DNA from: an uncultured Limosilactobacillus sp.
GTDB taxonomy: Bacteria; Bacillota; Bacilli; Lactobacillales; Lactobacillaceae
Assembly (NCBI GenBank): GCA_944327195.1
Contig: CALVGV010000016.1
Location: 1-53,879, forward strand
Length of the DNA stretch: 53,879 nt
Reading direction: 5' to 3'
Under the pieces are notes generated by a model. It did no database searches. It was not told the DNA's origin and was given only the letters and a program-made list of their open reading frames with translations. Both the position numbers and the translations under genes were made by a program. Position 1 is the first letter of the stretch, and every line of letters starts with the position of its first letter. Positions 7,333-15,950 of this stretch are shown in pieces.

Positions 7333-8584
7333 AATTATCGCCGGCCTCAGCCCGGCCATGAAGGCGGGCCAGGCCGACCGGGTGGCCCTCTTGAAGCGGG
7401 TACTGGCCGCCCTCAACCACCCCGATTTGGCCTACCGGATCGTCCATTTGGCCGGCACCAACGGCAAGGGGTCGACCGGCCAGCTCCTGACCCAGCTTTT
7501 GCGGGCCAGCGGGGCGCGGGTCGGCCACTTCGCCAGCCCGGCCCTGGTCGACGACCGCGAGCAAATCCAGCTTGACGACCGGCCGATCAGCAAGGCGGCC
7601 TTCGTGGCAACCTACGACTACATTCGTCGCCGCCTGCCGGCCGGGATCGCGCCCGCTGACCTGACCGTCTTTGAGTGGTGGACCCTGGTGGCCCTCCAGT
7701 ACTTCGCCACCGCCGGTGCCCAGTGGGTGGTCCTCGAGGTCGGCTTGGGGGGCGAAAAGGACGCCACCAACGCGATCGCTGCTCCCACCCTGGCGGTGAT
7801 CACCCACCTGGCGCTCGACCACTGCAAAATCCTCGGCAACCGCCTGGAGGAGATCGCCGCCGCCAAGGCCGGGATCATCAAGCCCGGCAGCCGGGCGGTG
7901 GTGGTGGCCCCCGAGCAGGACCCGCGCGTCCTGCCGGTGCTGAAGGCGGCGGCCAACCGGGCCGGGGTGCCCTTGGTGATGGCGGCCGAGCGGGCGACGG
8001 TCGCCGCCGCCGGGGAGGGGCAGGTGACGATCACGCGGCCGGGCCACCGACCGCTGACGACCGCCCTCGGCCTGAAGGGGAGCTACCAGCTGGCCAACCT
8101 GACGACCGCCCTGGCCGCCCTTGACCAGCTTAAGGTCGCCTTGGCGGATTCCCAGCTGGCAGGTGCCCTGGCAACGGTTCGTCTGCCGGGTCGCTTCCAA
8201 TTACTTGGCGAGCAGCCGCCGGTGATCATCGATGGCGCCCACAACCCGGACGGCGCCCGCCACCTCCTGGCGGCCCTGAAGGCGGCCTACCCGCAGGCCA
8301 AGTTCTTCTTCGTCCTCGGCTTTTTGGCCGACAAGAACGTGGCCGCGATGGTCGACCTCTACCGGCCGGTTGCCAGCCGGAGCTGGCTGGTCACCCCGGA
8401 TCACCCGACCCGGCGCCTGCCGGCCCAAAAGCTGCGGGATCTGCTACCGGAAGGGGAGGTCGCACCGAGCGTTGCCGCCGGCCTGAAAGCGGCGCGGGCG
8501 GCCGCCGATCCGCAAACGGTAGTCGTGGTGACTGGTTCCTTTTACGTAATTCGGGAGGTGGCCAAGAAGTGGTCGAATTCGTGA
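7316..8584 (+). CDS. folC: Folylpolyglutamate/dihydrofolate synthase
   Basis: ATP-dependent ligase that joins glutamate to dihydropteroate and/or extends folylpolyglutamate tails. The P-loop LAGTNGKGSTGQ is near residues 43-53 and the EVGLGG(E)KDATN omega-loop motif is intact. DGAHNPDG lies in the C-terminal Mur-ligase-like domain. Start ATG 7316 (422 residues) has CGGGAGG upstream; longer in-frame readings run into the folE coding sequence and do not look like FolC. It overlaps folE by 17 bases and the next gene by 16. Confidence 0.92.
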   Translation: MASYAEIIAGLSPAMKAGQADRVALLKRVLAALNHPDLAYRIVHLAGTNGKGSTGQLLTQLLRASGARVGHFASPALVDDREQIQLDDRPISKAAFVATYDYIRRRLPAGIAPADLTVFEWWTLVALQYFATAGAQWVVLEVGLGGEKDATNAIAAPTLAVITHLALDHCKILGNRLEEIAAAKAGIIKPGSRAVVVAPEQDPRVLPVLKAAANRAGVPLVMAAERATVAAAGEGQVTITRPGHRPLTTALGLKGSYQLANLTTALAALDQLKVALADSQLAGALATVRLPGRFQLLGEQPPVIIDGAHNPDGARHLLAALKAAYPQAKFFFVLGFLADKNVAAMVDLYRPVASRSWLVTPDHPTRRLPAQKLRDLLPEGEVAPSVAAGLKAARAAADPQTVVVVTGSFYVIREVAKKWSNS

Positions 8585-9162
8585 TTGCATCCAACAATGA
8601 TTTCAAGGTGACCTCGCTGGCGGAGATCCTGGCCTTCTTCGGCGCCAGCGGTCACGGCTACCAGGACCAGCTGGGACATTTGAATTTCCCGGCCGAGGGG
8701 GAGGTCAGCTACGCGGCCAACGCCCGTGCCAAGGCCGAGTTCATCAGCGCCCGCCTGCCGCAGGCCTGGGTGATTGCCGATGATTCCGGGATCACCCTCG
8801 CCAACTGCCCGGGCCAGTTCGGGGTGCGGACCGCCCGCGACCTCCACGCCAAGTATGGCACCCCGCAGGTCAACGCCCGCCTGGTCAAGCTGGCCGGGGA
8901 GCGGCGGGACTTTGAGATGACGACCGTCATTTCCCTGGCCCGCGGCGGCCAGCAGCAAGCGGCCTTCACCGGCACCCTGCGCGGGACGATCGCCCGCCAG
9001 GTTGCCCCGGTCGGCCACGGCCTCGACCAGATCCTAATCCCGGCCGGCCTGTCCGTTCCGTTGGGCACCCTGCCGCTGGCCGACTTTGTTCAATACGACC
9101 ACCGCAGCCGCGCGGTGGCGGCCCTCTTGAAAAAAGGAATGGAAGAATCCAATGAAGCTTGA
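8569..9162 (+). CDS. RdgB/Ham1-family nucleoside triphosphate pyrophosphatase in the folate operon
   Basis: A 197-residue member of the ITPase/RdgB fold. It has IASNNDFK at the N-terminus (normally T/SxNxxK), ADDSGI as the catalytic loop and GHGLDQI near the end, where classical RdgB has GFGYDPxF. The housekeeping role is hydrolysis of non-canonical purine NTPs. Here it is embedded between folC and folP with overlaps of 16 and 11 bases. It therefore probably removes pyrophosphate from dihydroneopterin triphosphate, the step for which no Nudix FolQ is seen. Start is GTG 8569, with GGGAGGTGG upstream. The folate role is inference from position. Confidence 0.82.
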   Translation: MVEFVIASNNDFKVTSLAEILAFFGASGHGYQDQLGHLNFPAEGEVSYAANARAKAEFISARLPQAWVIADDSGITLANCPGQFGVRTARDLHAKYGTPQVNARLVKLAGERRDFEMTTVISLARGGQQQAAFTGTLRGTIARQVAPVGHGLDQILIPAGLSVPLGTLPLADFVQYDHRSRAVAALLKKGMEESNEA

Positions 9163-10270
9163 AAATTGGCACCCCGAAGCGAGCGCGCCCCAGCTGGCCC
9201 CGCTCTTCACCAGTCCCCAGACCGACTACTTGCGCTTTGTTGGCGGGGATTCCGACCAGCTCCGGGCCTTCCTGGCCCCCTACGATTGCCCGCTGGTGCC
9301 GCTGGCCGACGGGCTGGCCTTTGCCCTGCCCAAGGCGACCTGGGAGCCCTTTGCCGCCCGGGTGCGGCGCCGCTTTACCACCGACGGCGACCTGCTTAAT
9401 AGCCTGGCGGCGCGGGAAGCCGAGCGGACGGTCTGGTGGCAGGCAGGCCGCTTCCGCTACAACCTCAACCGCCAACCGCTGGTCTACGGGATCCTCAACG
9501 TCACCCCGGATTCCTTCTACGACGGCGGCCGCTTCAACCAGGAGGAGGCGATGGCCGCCCAGGTGAAGGCGATGGTCGAAGCCGGGGCCGACATCATCGA
9601 GCCGGGCGGGCAGACCACCAAGCCGGGGGGCTTCGTCGAGGTTGATCCGGCGGAGGAATGGGCGCGGATCGCCCCGGCAATCGCCCTCTTGAAGCGCGAC
9701 TACCCCCAGGTGGCAATCGCCGTCGACACCTACAAGTTGCCGGTGATGGAACGGGCGCTGGCGGCCGGGGTCGACATCATCAACGACGTCAACGGCTTCG
9801 AAACCGCCGCCAAGCGCCAATTGCTGGCCACCTACCCAACGGTGGGCCTGGTGACGATGCACTCCAGTCGTGGCCACGAGTACCAAAACCTGACGGCGGG
9901 GATGCGGGATTTCTTCACCCGCAACCTAGCGGAACTAGCGGCGGCCGGGATCGCTCGCGAGCGGATCTGCCTTGACCAGGGGATCGGCTACGCCAAGGTG
10001 GCCGACGGCGACCAGGACCTGGCGATGATGAACAACCTGGGTCAGCTGACCGATTTCAAGCGGCCGGTGATGGTGGCGATTTCGCGCAAGGGCTTCGGCA
10101 AGCGCCTCTTCGGCCTCGCTAAGGAGGACCGCCTCGGTGTGACCCTGGTGGCCGAAACGGCGATGATGCTGGCCGGCGGCCGGGTGCTACGGGTCCACGA
10201 CGTCAGGGAGACCCGCCAGCTGGTGGACCTGGTCGACCGGATCCGGCAGGCCTACTGGACGACAGACTAA
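9152..10270 (+). CDS. folP: Dihydropteroate synthase
   Basis: Condenses p-aminobenzoate with hydroxymethyl-dihydropterin pyrophosphate. The TIM-barrel motifs run in order from about residue 110: NVTPDSF, EPGGQTTKPG (normally D.GGESTRPG), DTYK, NDVNG, MHSSRG, DQGIGYAK, SRKGF and RVHDV. The protein has 372 residues, about 100 longer than the usual enzyme, because of an N-terminal domain of unknown role. It overlaps the preceding gene by 11 bases and is followed by a strong terminator, so it closes the operon. Confidence 0.9.
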   Translation: MKLENWHPEASAPQLAPLFTSPQTDYLRFVGGDSDQLRAFLAPYDCPLVPLADGLAFALPKATWEPFAARVRRRFTTDGDLLNSLAAREAERTVWWQAGRFRYNLNRQPLVYGILNVTPDSFYDGGRFNQEEAMAAQVKAMVEAGADIIEPGGQTTKPGGFVEVDPAEEWARIAPAIALLKRDYPQVAIAVDTYKLPVMERALAAGVDIINDVNGFETAAKRQLLATYPTVGLVTMHSSRGHEYQNLTAGMRDFFTRNLAELAAAGIARERICLDQGIGYAKVADGDQDLAMMNNLGQLTDFKRPVMVAISRKGFGKRLFGLAKEDRLGVTLVAETAMMLAGGRVLRVHDVRETRQLVDLVDRIRQAYWTTD

Positions 10271-10305
10271 AAGAACGGCTTTCCAATTGCGGAAAGCCGT
10301 TCTTT
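10270..10305. terminator. Folate operon terminator, bidirectional
   Basis: A perfect 15-bp stem (10270-10284 with 10291-10305) with a 6-base loop, A-rich on the left and T-rich on the right. It ends the folP transcript and, on the minus strand, the gene whose stop is at 10308. Confidence 0.92.
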
Positions 10306-10307
10306 AA

Positions 10308-10640
10308 TCACCAGGGAATCAATAGCAAGAGGACGGTCACCACCAGCTGGCTGAGGTGGGCCAGGTGGGGGCTGCCGAAGGTCAGCCGCTTGCGGCGAAA
10401 GCTTAGCTCGGTGATCACCAGCACCAATAATAAGAGGGCCACCTGGGCGAGGTTGATCAGCGGCAGGTGGGGGAGGGTCATCAGGGCGCCGACCAGCTTG
10501 CCGGCCAGGAGGACGAAGAGGCAGAGCCGGGTCAGCACCGAGAAGAAGGAGAGGTCCTTTTCCCGCTTGGCGTTGAGGCTCTTGTAGTAGGTGATGAGGC
10601 TGGCCACCACCAGCAACCAGCGGATGATTCGAATTACCAT
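10308..10640 (-). CDS. Small four-helix membrane protein, DUF1516/YisL-like
   Basis: A 110-residue protein made almost entirely of four hydrophobic helices with a conserved-looking basic loop (FRRKR) between helices 3 and 4. Size, helix spacing and that loop resemble the YisL/DUF1516 family, whose function is not known. I assign the family with only moderate confidence. RBS GGAGGG precedes the ATG on the minus strand. It is a lone gene, convergent with folP and divergent from the DUF2187-like gene. Confidence 0.6.
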   Translation of the reverse strand: MVIRIIRWLLVVASLITYYKSLNAKREKDLSFFSVLTRLCLFVLLAGKLVGALMTLPHLPLINLAQVALLLLVLVITELSFRRKRLTFGSPHLAHLSQLVVTVLLLLIPW

Positions 10641-10750
10641 CGGCAGGCCCTCCTTTCCAATTCGGGCGAAATTCTTATTCCTATTTTACCACGCTTGCTC
10701 TGCGCCCGCCGGCGGGAGGCCAATTTCTCGGGGAAAGCCAGAAAAGAGAC

Positions 10751-10778
10751 TTGAAAAACGACGAAAAACGTGTAAAAT
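10751..10778 (+). promoter_or_regulatory. Promoter for the DUF2187-like gene
   Basis: TTGAAA (10751-10756), 16-base spacer and TAAAAT (10773-10778), about 40 bases before the start codon at 10820. Confidence 0.55.
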
Positions 10779-10819
10779 ATTTTCTATTATTGTAAATGCC
10801 AGAAAATGAGGTGAACTGG

Positions 10820-11137
10820 ATGACTTTCTTTAAGGTTGGGGACCAGGTCAAGGCGGACAAGTTTGGTCCCTTGGAAAACGACTTCGGCGGGATCGTCGAA
10901 AAGGTCTACGATAACTCGATCATGATTGCCATCAAGGATTTCGCCCCGGCGGACAAGACGAGCGTGAACGAACTCAACGGCCGGGCGGTAATCCGCAAGG
11001 ACGAAGCCACGATGGTGAAAGCAGTTGAGCGGACGCCGGAAGACGAAGAAGCGGCGGCCAAGGAAGAAAAGGAAAAGGGCGCCAAGGCAAGCAAGTCGAG
11101 CAAAAAGAAGCGCCCGGCAAAAAAGTCGGAAAAATAG
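10820..11137 (+). CDS. DUF2187/YkvS-like protein with basic tail
   Basis: A 105-residue protein. The first 70 residues form a small beta-rich domain with VGDQVKAD, GGIVEKVY and RAVIRKDE segments, like KOW/YkvS-type DUF2187 proteins. The last 35 residues are a charged, Lys-rich tail with alternating acidic and basic runs, suggesting nucleic-acid or ribosome contact. I start it at ATG 10820 (GAGGTG upstream) rather than the in-frame ATG 10796. Function is not known for the family. The tRNA-Gly gene follows 59 bases on. Confidence 0.7.
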   Translation: MTFFKVGDQVKADKFGPLENDFGGIVEKVYDNSIMIAIKDFAPADKTSVNELNGRAVIRKDEATMVKAVERTPEDEEAAAKEEKEKGAKASKSSKKKRPAKKSEK

Positions 11138-11196
11138 GGTGACAAATCCGGCGGCACTTGTTATTATACTAAAGGTGATTGATTCACCTCGTATTT

Positions 11197-11267
11197 GCGG
11201 GTATAGTTCAGTGGTAAAACATAACCTTCCCAAGGTTAAGTCGCGAGTTCGATTCTCGTTACCCGCT
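11197..11267 (+). tRNA. tRNA-Gly (anticodon CCC)
   Basis: Full cloverleaf: acceptor GCGGGTA (11197-11203) pairs with TACCCGC (11260-11266). The anticodon stem TAACC/GGTTA encloses loop TTCCCAA, giving anticodon CCC. The T-arm is GCGAG-TTCGATT-CTCGT. CCA is not encoded. A terminator follows within 6 bases. Confidence 0.95.
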
Positions 11268-11272
11268 TTGAT

Positions 11273-11302
11273 GGGCACTGCGGTTGCGGTGTCCCTTTTT
11301 AT
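11273..11302 (+). terminator. tRNA-Gly terminator
   Basis: GGGCACTGC and GCGGTGTCCC form a stem with one bulged base, followed by TTTTT. Confidence 0.8.
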
Positions 11303-11316
11303 AACATCGGCAGTGG

Positions 11317-11325
11317 TGTTATAAT
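11317..11325 (+). promoter_or_regulatory. Extended -10 promoter of argS
   Basis: TGTTATAAT is a perfect extended -10 (TGnTATAAT). The -35 region falls in the T-run of the tRNA terminator and is weak, which is common with extended -10 promoters. Confidence 0.7.
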
Positions 11326-11329
11326 GGTT

Positions 11330-11525
11330 CCGTTAGCAACAGTAGGGCGTGGTTGTCTTGCAGCGATCCCGGGGCGGTGGAAGCCGGGAGATGACCCGTT
11401 TCGAAGCGGGGCTAGCGGTACAGGTGAATATTACATTTAATGAGTGGAATGTAAATTCAAGTAGAGTGGTACCACGGGAATTCTCGTCTCTAGTTAGCCA
11501 AGCGCTAATTAGGGGCGTTTTTTGC
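11330..11525 (+). promoter_or_regulatory. T-box leader of argS
   Basis: tRNA-sensing transcription attenuator. The T-box core GAGTGGTACCACGG (11464-11477) is close to the AGGGTGGNACCGCG consensus. It is followed by a terminator whose arms are 11485-11498 and 11503-11516 with a run of six T. Upstream is a GC-rich Stem I region. Uncharged tRNA-Arg would favour the antiterminator. I could not fix the specifier codon by eye. Confidence 0.88.
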
Positions 11526-11541
11526 TTAAGGAGGAATATTG

Positions 11542-13230
11542 ATGGACGAAAAGCAACAAGTAGTTAAGGCCTTGCAGCCGGCATTGCCAGACCTGACGGT
11601 AGAGGAACTGACCGCCAAGGTTGAACGACCAAAGGATAACAAGAACGGGGACTACGCCTTCCCGACCTTCTTCCTTGCCAAGACGATGCACAAGGCGCCG
11701 CAAGCAATCGCCCAGGAACTGGTGGAAAAGATCGATGACGCCGGCTTTGAAAAGGTCGTTGTTGCCGGCCCGTACATCAACTTTTTCCTCGACAAGGCTA
11801 GCGTGGGGGCCGAGATCCTCAAGGCCATCCTGGCCGACCCGGAAAACTACGGGTCCAAGGACCTCGGTCACGGCGGCAACGTCACGATTGACTACTCCTC
11901 GCCAAACATCGCCAAGCCGATGTCGATGGGGCACCTGCGGTCAACGATGATCGGGGAATCGATCGGCCGGATCCTGGAAAAGGAAAACTACAAGGTAATC
12001 CGGATCGACTACCTGGGGGACTGGGGAACCCAGTTCGGGAAGCTGATGGCCGCCTACAAGATGTGGGGGAACGAAGAAGAGGTCAAGAAGGACCCGATCA
12101 ACACCTTGCTCAAGTACTATGTCCGCATCAACAACGAAGCCGACGAACACCCGGAATACACCGAGGCCGGCCGCGACTGGTTCGCCAAGCTTGAACACGG
12201 CGACGAGGAAGCATGGCAGCTGTGGAAGTGGTTCCGCGAAATCTCCCTGGAACGGTTCCAACGGGTTTATGACATGCTCGACGTCCACTTCGACTCCTTC
12301 CACGGGGAAGCCTTCTCGGCCCAAAAGATGGACGAACCGATCCAACTGCTCAAGGACAAGGGCCTGCTCAAGCCGAGTCGCGGGGCCCAAATCGTGGACC
12401 TCGACGCCTACAACCTGGTGCCGCCGCTGATCATCAAGAGTAACGGGACGACCACCTACATCACCCGGGACTTGGCAACCGCCCTCTTCCGGAAGCGGAT
12501 GTACGGTCACGTGAAGTCGCTCTACGTGGTTGGGGCCGAACAGGAAAACTACTACAAGCAACTCAAGGCCGTCCTCAAGGAAATGGGCTTCACTTGGTGG
12601 GACCAACTCGAACACATCTCCTTCGGCCTGATGACTTTAAACGGCAAGAAGATGTCGACCCGGAAGGGGAACGTGGTCTCGCTCGAAGACGTGCTCAACG
12701 ACTCGGTTAAGCTCGCCCGCGAACAGATCACCCAGAAGAACCCGAACCTGAAGAACCCGGACGAAGTGGCCAAGATGGTTGGGGTCGGGGCCGTGATCTT
12801 CCACGACCTGAAGAACGAACGGACCAACGGGGTCAACTTCAACCTCGACGAAGTGGTGAAGTTTGAAGGGGAAACCGGGCCGTACGTTCAATACGCCCGT
12901 GCCCGGGCAATGAGCATCCTCCGCAAGGAAGGGATGCCAAGCTTCGACGGCGCTGACCTGACCCTGACCGGGGCGGAAGCATGGCCGATTCTCAAGCGGC
13001 TGGGCCAGTTTGGCGAAGCGATCGAACGGGCCGCCAACAACTACGACCCGTCGCTGGTCGGCAAGTACGCCCTGGCCCTGGCCAAGGACTTCAACCAGTA
13101 CTACGCCCACACCCGGATCCTGGTCGACGACGAGGGCAAGCAGGCCCGCCTCGCCCTGGTTCAGGCGGTGGCTCACGTCCTCAAGCAAGCCCTGGCAATG
13201 CTTGGCGTCAAGGCCCCGGACGAAATGTAG
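11542..13230 (+). CDS. argS: Arginyl-tRNA synthetase
   Basis: Class I synthetase that charges tRNA-Arg. The 562-residue product has the HIGH-type motif as MGHLRS inside [16 protein letters not shown], and KMSTRKG as the KMSKS-type loop. An N-terminal additional domain and the C-terminal DALR anticodon-binding domain (QYARARA onward) are present. ATG 11542 is 7 bases after AAGGAGG; an adjacent in-frame TTG at 11539 is less likely. Expression is set by the T-box leader directly upstream. It uses GAA for glutamate more than its neighbours, which I read as a highly expressed gene rather than transfer. Confidence 0.96.
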   Translation: MDEKQQVVKALQPALPDLTVEELTAKVERPKDNKNGDYAFPTFFLAKTMHKAPQAIAQELVEKIDDAGFEKVVVAGPYINFFLDKASVGAEILKAILADPENYGSKDLGHGGNVTIDYSSPNIAKPMSMGHLRSTMIGESIGRILEKENYKVIRIDYLGDWGTQFGKLMAAYKMWGNEEEVKKDPINTLLKYYVRINNEADEHPEYTEAGRDWFAKLEHGDEEAWQLWKWFREISLERFQRVYDMLDVHFDSFHGEAFSAQKMDEPIQLLKDKGLLKPSRGAQIVDLDAYNLVPPLIIKSNGTTTYITRDLATALFRKRMYGHVKSLYVVGAEQENYYKQLKAVLKEMGFTWWDQLEHISFGLMTLNGKKMSTRKGNVVSLEDVLNDSVKLAREQITQKNPNLKNPDEVAKMVGVGAVIFHDLKNERTNGVNFNLDEVVKFEGETGPYVQYARARAMSILRKEGMPSFDGADLTLTGAEAWPILKRLGQFGEAIERAANNYDPSLVGKYALALAKDFNQYYAHTRILVDDEGKQARLALVQAVAHVLKQALAMLGVKAPDEM

Positions 13231-13251
13231 TTTAACGATGATTAATCCCTG

Positions 13252-13278
13252 GGAGGACGCCGCGGCGCCCTCCTTTTT
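13252..13278 (+). terminator. argS terminator
   Basis: GGAGG-a-CGCC pairs with GGCG-c-CCTCC, followed by TTTTT. Confidence 0.8.
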
Positions 13279-13396
13279 GTCTCTCCCGGGCCGTGGTGGC
13301 CGGCTTGGCGGCGGAGGGGCGGCCGCTTTTCGTCCCCCAAAATTCGTGATAAAATTTCCGGGTGAACAAATTTGAGAAAAAGAGGAATTTAAGCAA

Positions 13397-15496
13397 ATGA
13401 AGCGGAAAGGACAAGAATGGTTGGCGAAGAGCAGCGCCTTTTTCAAGCGGGCCGGAGCGGCCGGCTGGGCTGGCTTCAAGCGGGGCTGGCACCGGTTCCA
13501 GCTCACCCGCTGGCTGATCGTCGTCTTTTTGAGCGTCTTTTTGATCGCAAGCATTTACCTGACGGTGGTGACCAAGACGGCCAACGTCAAGGCCCTCCAG
13601 TCGCAACTTGAACACCCGACGATGGTGTACGACCGCAAGGGCAAGTCGGCCGGCAGCCTCTATTCGCAAAAGGGGACCTACGTCAAGCTCAACAAGATTT
13701 CTTCCAACGTCACCGCCGCCGTTCTCTCGACCGAGGACCGCAACTTCTACCACGAGCACGGCTTTTCGGTCAAGGGACTCGGCCGGGCGGCGCTTTTGCT
13801 GGTCAAGAACAAGCTCCTCGGCCGCGACTACATTTCCGGTGGGGGGAGCACTTTGACCCAGCAGTTGGTCAAGAACGCCTTCTTGAGCCAGGAGCAAACC
13901 TTTTCCCGCAAGGCCAAGGAAATCTTCATTTCGATCGAGGTCGAAAACCAGTACTCCAAGAAGCAGATTCTGACCATGTACCTAAACAACGCCTACTTTG
14001 GCCACGGAATCTGGGGGGTCCAGGACGCGGCCAAGCGCTACTTCAACACCGACGCCAAGAACCTGACCGTCCCCGAGGCGGCCACCCTGGCCGGGATGCT
14101 GACCTCACCGGGGACCTACGACCCGGTTAACCACCCCAAGGCCACCAAGGAGCGGCGTAACCTGGTGCTCGACTTGATGGTCGAAAACGGCAAGCTGACC
14201 AAGGCCCAGGCGGCGGCCTACAAGAAGACCGCCCTGGTGGTCACCAACGGCTACAAGTCGCCGACCACCTACAAGTACCCGTCCTACTTTGACGCCGTGA
14301 TTGCCGAGGCGATTTCCGACTACGGGCTGACCGAAAAGGAGGTCATGAACAACGGCTACAAGATCTACACCAGCCTCGACCAGAGCCAGCAAAAGGCGAT
14401 GCAGATGGTGCTGAGCAACAGCAATAACTTCCCGGCCAACCTCAGCGATGGCAGCATGGTCCAGGCCGCCTCGGTAGCGATGAACCCCAAGACCGGGGGC
14501 GTGACCGCCATCTTCGGCGGCCGCGGGACCCACGTCTTCCGCGGCTACAACCGGGCCACCCAGATGCGCCGCCAGCCGGGGTCGACGATCAAGCCAATCG
14601 TCGTCTACGCCGCGGCGCTGGAGAACGGCTACCACTACGATTCGACCCTGACCGACAAGAAGATCACCTACGGCAGCGGCAAGAAGACCTACACGCCGAA
14701 GAACTACAACAACCAGTACTCCGGCTCGATTAAGATGTATAAGGCCCTCTACGAAAGCCTCAACGCCCCGGCGGTCTGGTTGCTCAACAAGATCGGCGTC
14801 TCGACCGGCTACAAGATGGCCCAGGAGTTCGGCCTGCCGGTCAAGAAGAGCGACAAGAACCTGGCCTTGGCCCTGGGGGGGATGACCAACGGGGTTTCGC
14901 CGCTGCAGATGGCGCGGGCCTACTCGGTCTTCGCCTCCGGCGGCAAGCTGCCGACGGCCCACTTCATCACCAAGATCGTTGACTCCAGCGGCCACGAGGT
15001 CAAGCGCAAGAAGTCGCTGACCACCAAGCGGGTGCTGAAGAAGTCGGTCGCCACTGAGATGACCAGCATGATGATCGACGTCTTCAAGCTGGGGACCGGG
15101 AAGACGGCCAAGCCGAGCGGCTACACCCTGGCCGGCAAGACCGGGTCGACCAACTCCGGGATCAAGGAAAACGATAGCGACCGCGACAAGTGGGTGGTCG
15201 GCTACACCCCGGACGTGGTGGTCGCCACCTGGGAAGGGTACGACGACACCACCGCCACCCAGCAGCTGTCCGACGTCGAAACCAAGAGCATCAACTACCT
15301 CTACAAGGCAGAAATGGAGAAGCTCCTGCCGACGACGGCCGGGACCAGCTTTAGCGTGACCGACGCCGCCACCAAGGCCAACTCGACCACCAAGACGCCG
15401 AAGAAGAACCTGCTCGAGCAGGCCGGCGAGGTGGCCAACAACGTCAAGAAGGGCTTCAGCCAGGCCTGGAGCAGTGTCCGTTCGCTTTTCCAGTGA
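13397..15496 (+). CDS. Class A penicillin-binding protein (PBP1A/2A type)
   Basis: Bifunctional peptidoglycan synthase anchored by one N-terminal helix (about residues 38-60) after a basic cytoplasmic tail. The GT51 domain shows Glu113 in TEDRNFY and the GGGSTLTQQLVKN motif. The transpeptidase has SxxK as Ser396-Thr-Ile-Lys399, SLN at 454-456 and KTGS at 581-584. So both activities look intact. The 699-residue length is normal. The C-terminus ends in a Thr/Lys-rich segment without PASTA domains. RBS AGAGGAA lies upstream of the ATG. It is a single-gene unit after the argS terminator. Confidence 0.93.
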   Translation: MKRKGQEWLAKSSAFFKRAGAAGWAGFKRGWHRFQLTRWLIVVFLSVFLIASIYLTVVTKTANVKALQSQLEHPTMVYDRKGKSAGSLYSQKGTYVKLNKISSNVTAAVLSTEDRNFYHEHGFSVKGLGRAALLLVKNKLLGRDYISGGGSTLTQQLVKNAFLSQEQTFSRKAKEIFISIEVENQYSKKQILTMYLNNAYFGHGIWGVQDAAKRYFNTDAKNLTVPEAATLAGMLTSPGTYDPVNHPKATKERRNLVLDLMVENGKLTKAQAAAYKKTALVVTNGYKSPTTYKYPSYFDAVIAEAISDYGLTEKEVMNNGYKIYTSLDQSQQKAMQMVLSNSNNFPANLSDGSMVQAASVAMNPKTGGVTAIFGGRGTHVFRGYNRATQMRRQPGSTIKPIVVYAAALENGYHYDSTLTDKKITYGSGKKTYTPKNYNNQYSGSIKMYKALYESLNAPAVWLLNKIGVSTGYKMAQEFGLPVKKSDKNLALALGGMTNGVSPLQMARAYSVFASGGKLPTAHFITKIVDSSGHEVKRKKSLTTKRVLKKSVATEMTSMMIDVFKLGTGKTAKPSGYTLAGKTGSTNSGIKENDSDRDKWVVGYTPDVVVATWEGYDDTTATQQLSDVETKSINYLYKAEMEKLLPTTAGTSFSVTDAATKANSTTKTPKKNLLEQAGEVANNVKKGFSQAWSSVRSLFQ

Positions 15497-15539
15497 TGAT
15501 CTGGTAAAATAAATTTAATTAATTCGAGGAGGAAGCACG

Positions 15540-15902
15540 ATGGTTGTAAACATCTACGATACGGCAAACGAACTGGAACGCCAAATGCGCGAAACCCAGG
15601 AGTACCAAGAACTGAAGACGGCCTTTGAGGCCCTGCAAAAGGACAGCGAGGCCTACGAGCTCTTCAAGAAGTTCCAGCAGTCGCAACAGGACGCCCAGGC
15701 CAAGCAGATGGCCGGCAAGGACCTGAGCGAGGAAGAAATCAAGCAGGTCCAGGAACTGGCCAAGCAGGTCGGCCAAAAGCAAAGCGTGATCAAGCTGATG
15801 GAAGTTGAACGGCGGGTCGACGCCATGCTCCAACAGCTCAACCAGGTGATCACCAAGCCGATCCAGGAGCTCTACAAGGACGTCATTCCGCAAGGCAAGT
15901 AA
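15540..15902 (+). CDS. YlbF/YmcA-family regulatory protein (YheA-like)
   Basis: A 120-residue all-helical protein with DTANELERQM at the N-terminus and the heptad-like segments (ELKTAFEALQ, LFKKFQQSQ) of the YlbF/YmcA/YheA family. In B. subtilis, YlbF and YmcA act with YaaT on RNase Y-dependent RNA processing. Which paralog this represents is uncertain; size and position next to yhaM favour YheA. RBS GAGGAGG is strong. Confidence 0.8.
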   Translation: MVVNIYDTANELERQMRETQEYQELKTAFEALQKDSEAYELFKKFQQSQQDAQAKQMAGKDLSEEEIKQVQELAKQVGQKQSVIKLMEVERRVDAMLQQLNQVITKPIQELYKDVIPQGK

Positions 15903-15905
15903 TGC

Positions 15906-15933
15906 GAAAGGCTGGGGAAACCCGGCCTTTTTT
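15906..15933 (+). terminator. Terminator after the YlbF-family gene
   Basis: AAAGGCTGGG, loop GAAA, CCCGGCCTTT, then T-run; one G-U pair. It ends only 7 bases before the ribosome site of yhaM, so some read-through is likely. Confidence 0.8.
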
Positions 15934-15950
15934 GCTGTTAGGAGGAAAGA

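Noticed and set aside
11542..13230. argS as a horizontally acquired gene because of its codon use
   Set aside because: The same shift (more GAA) occurs in other highly expressed genes here, such as greA and infC; expression level explains it.
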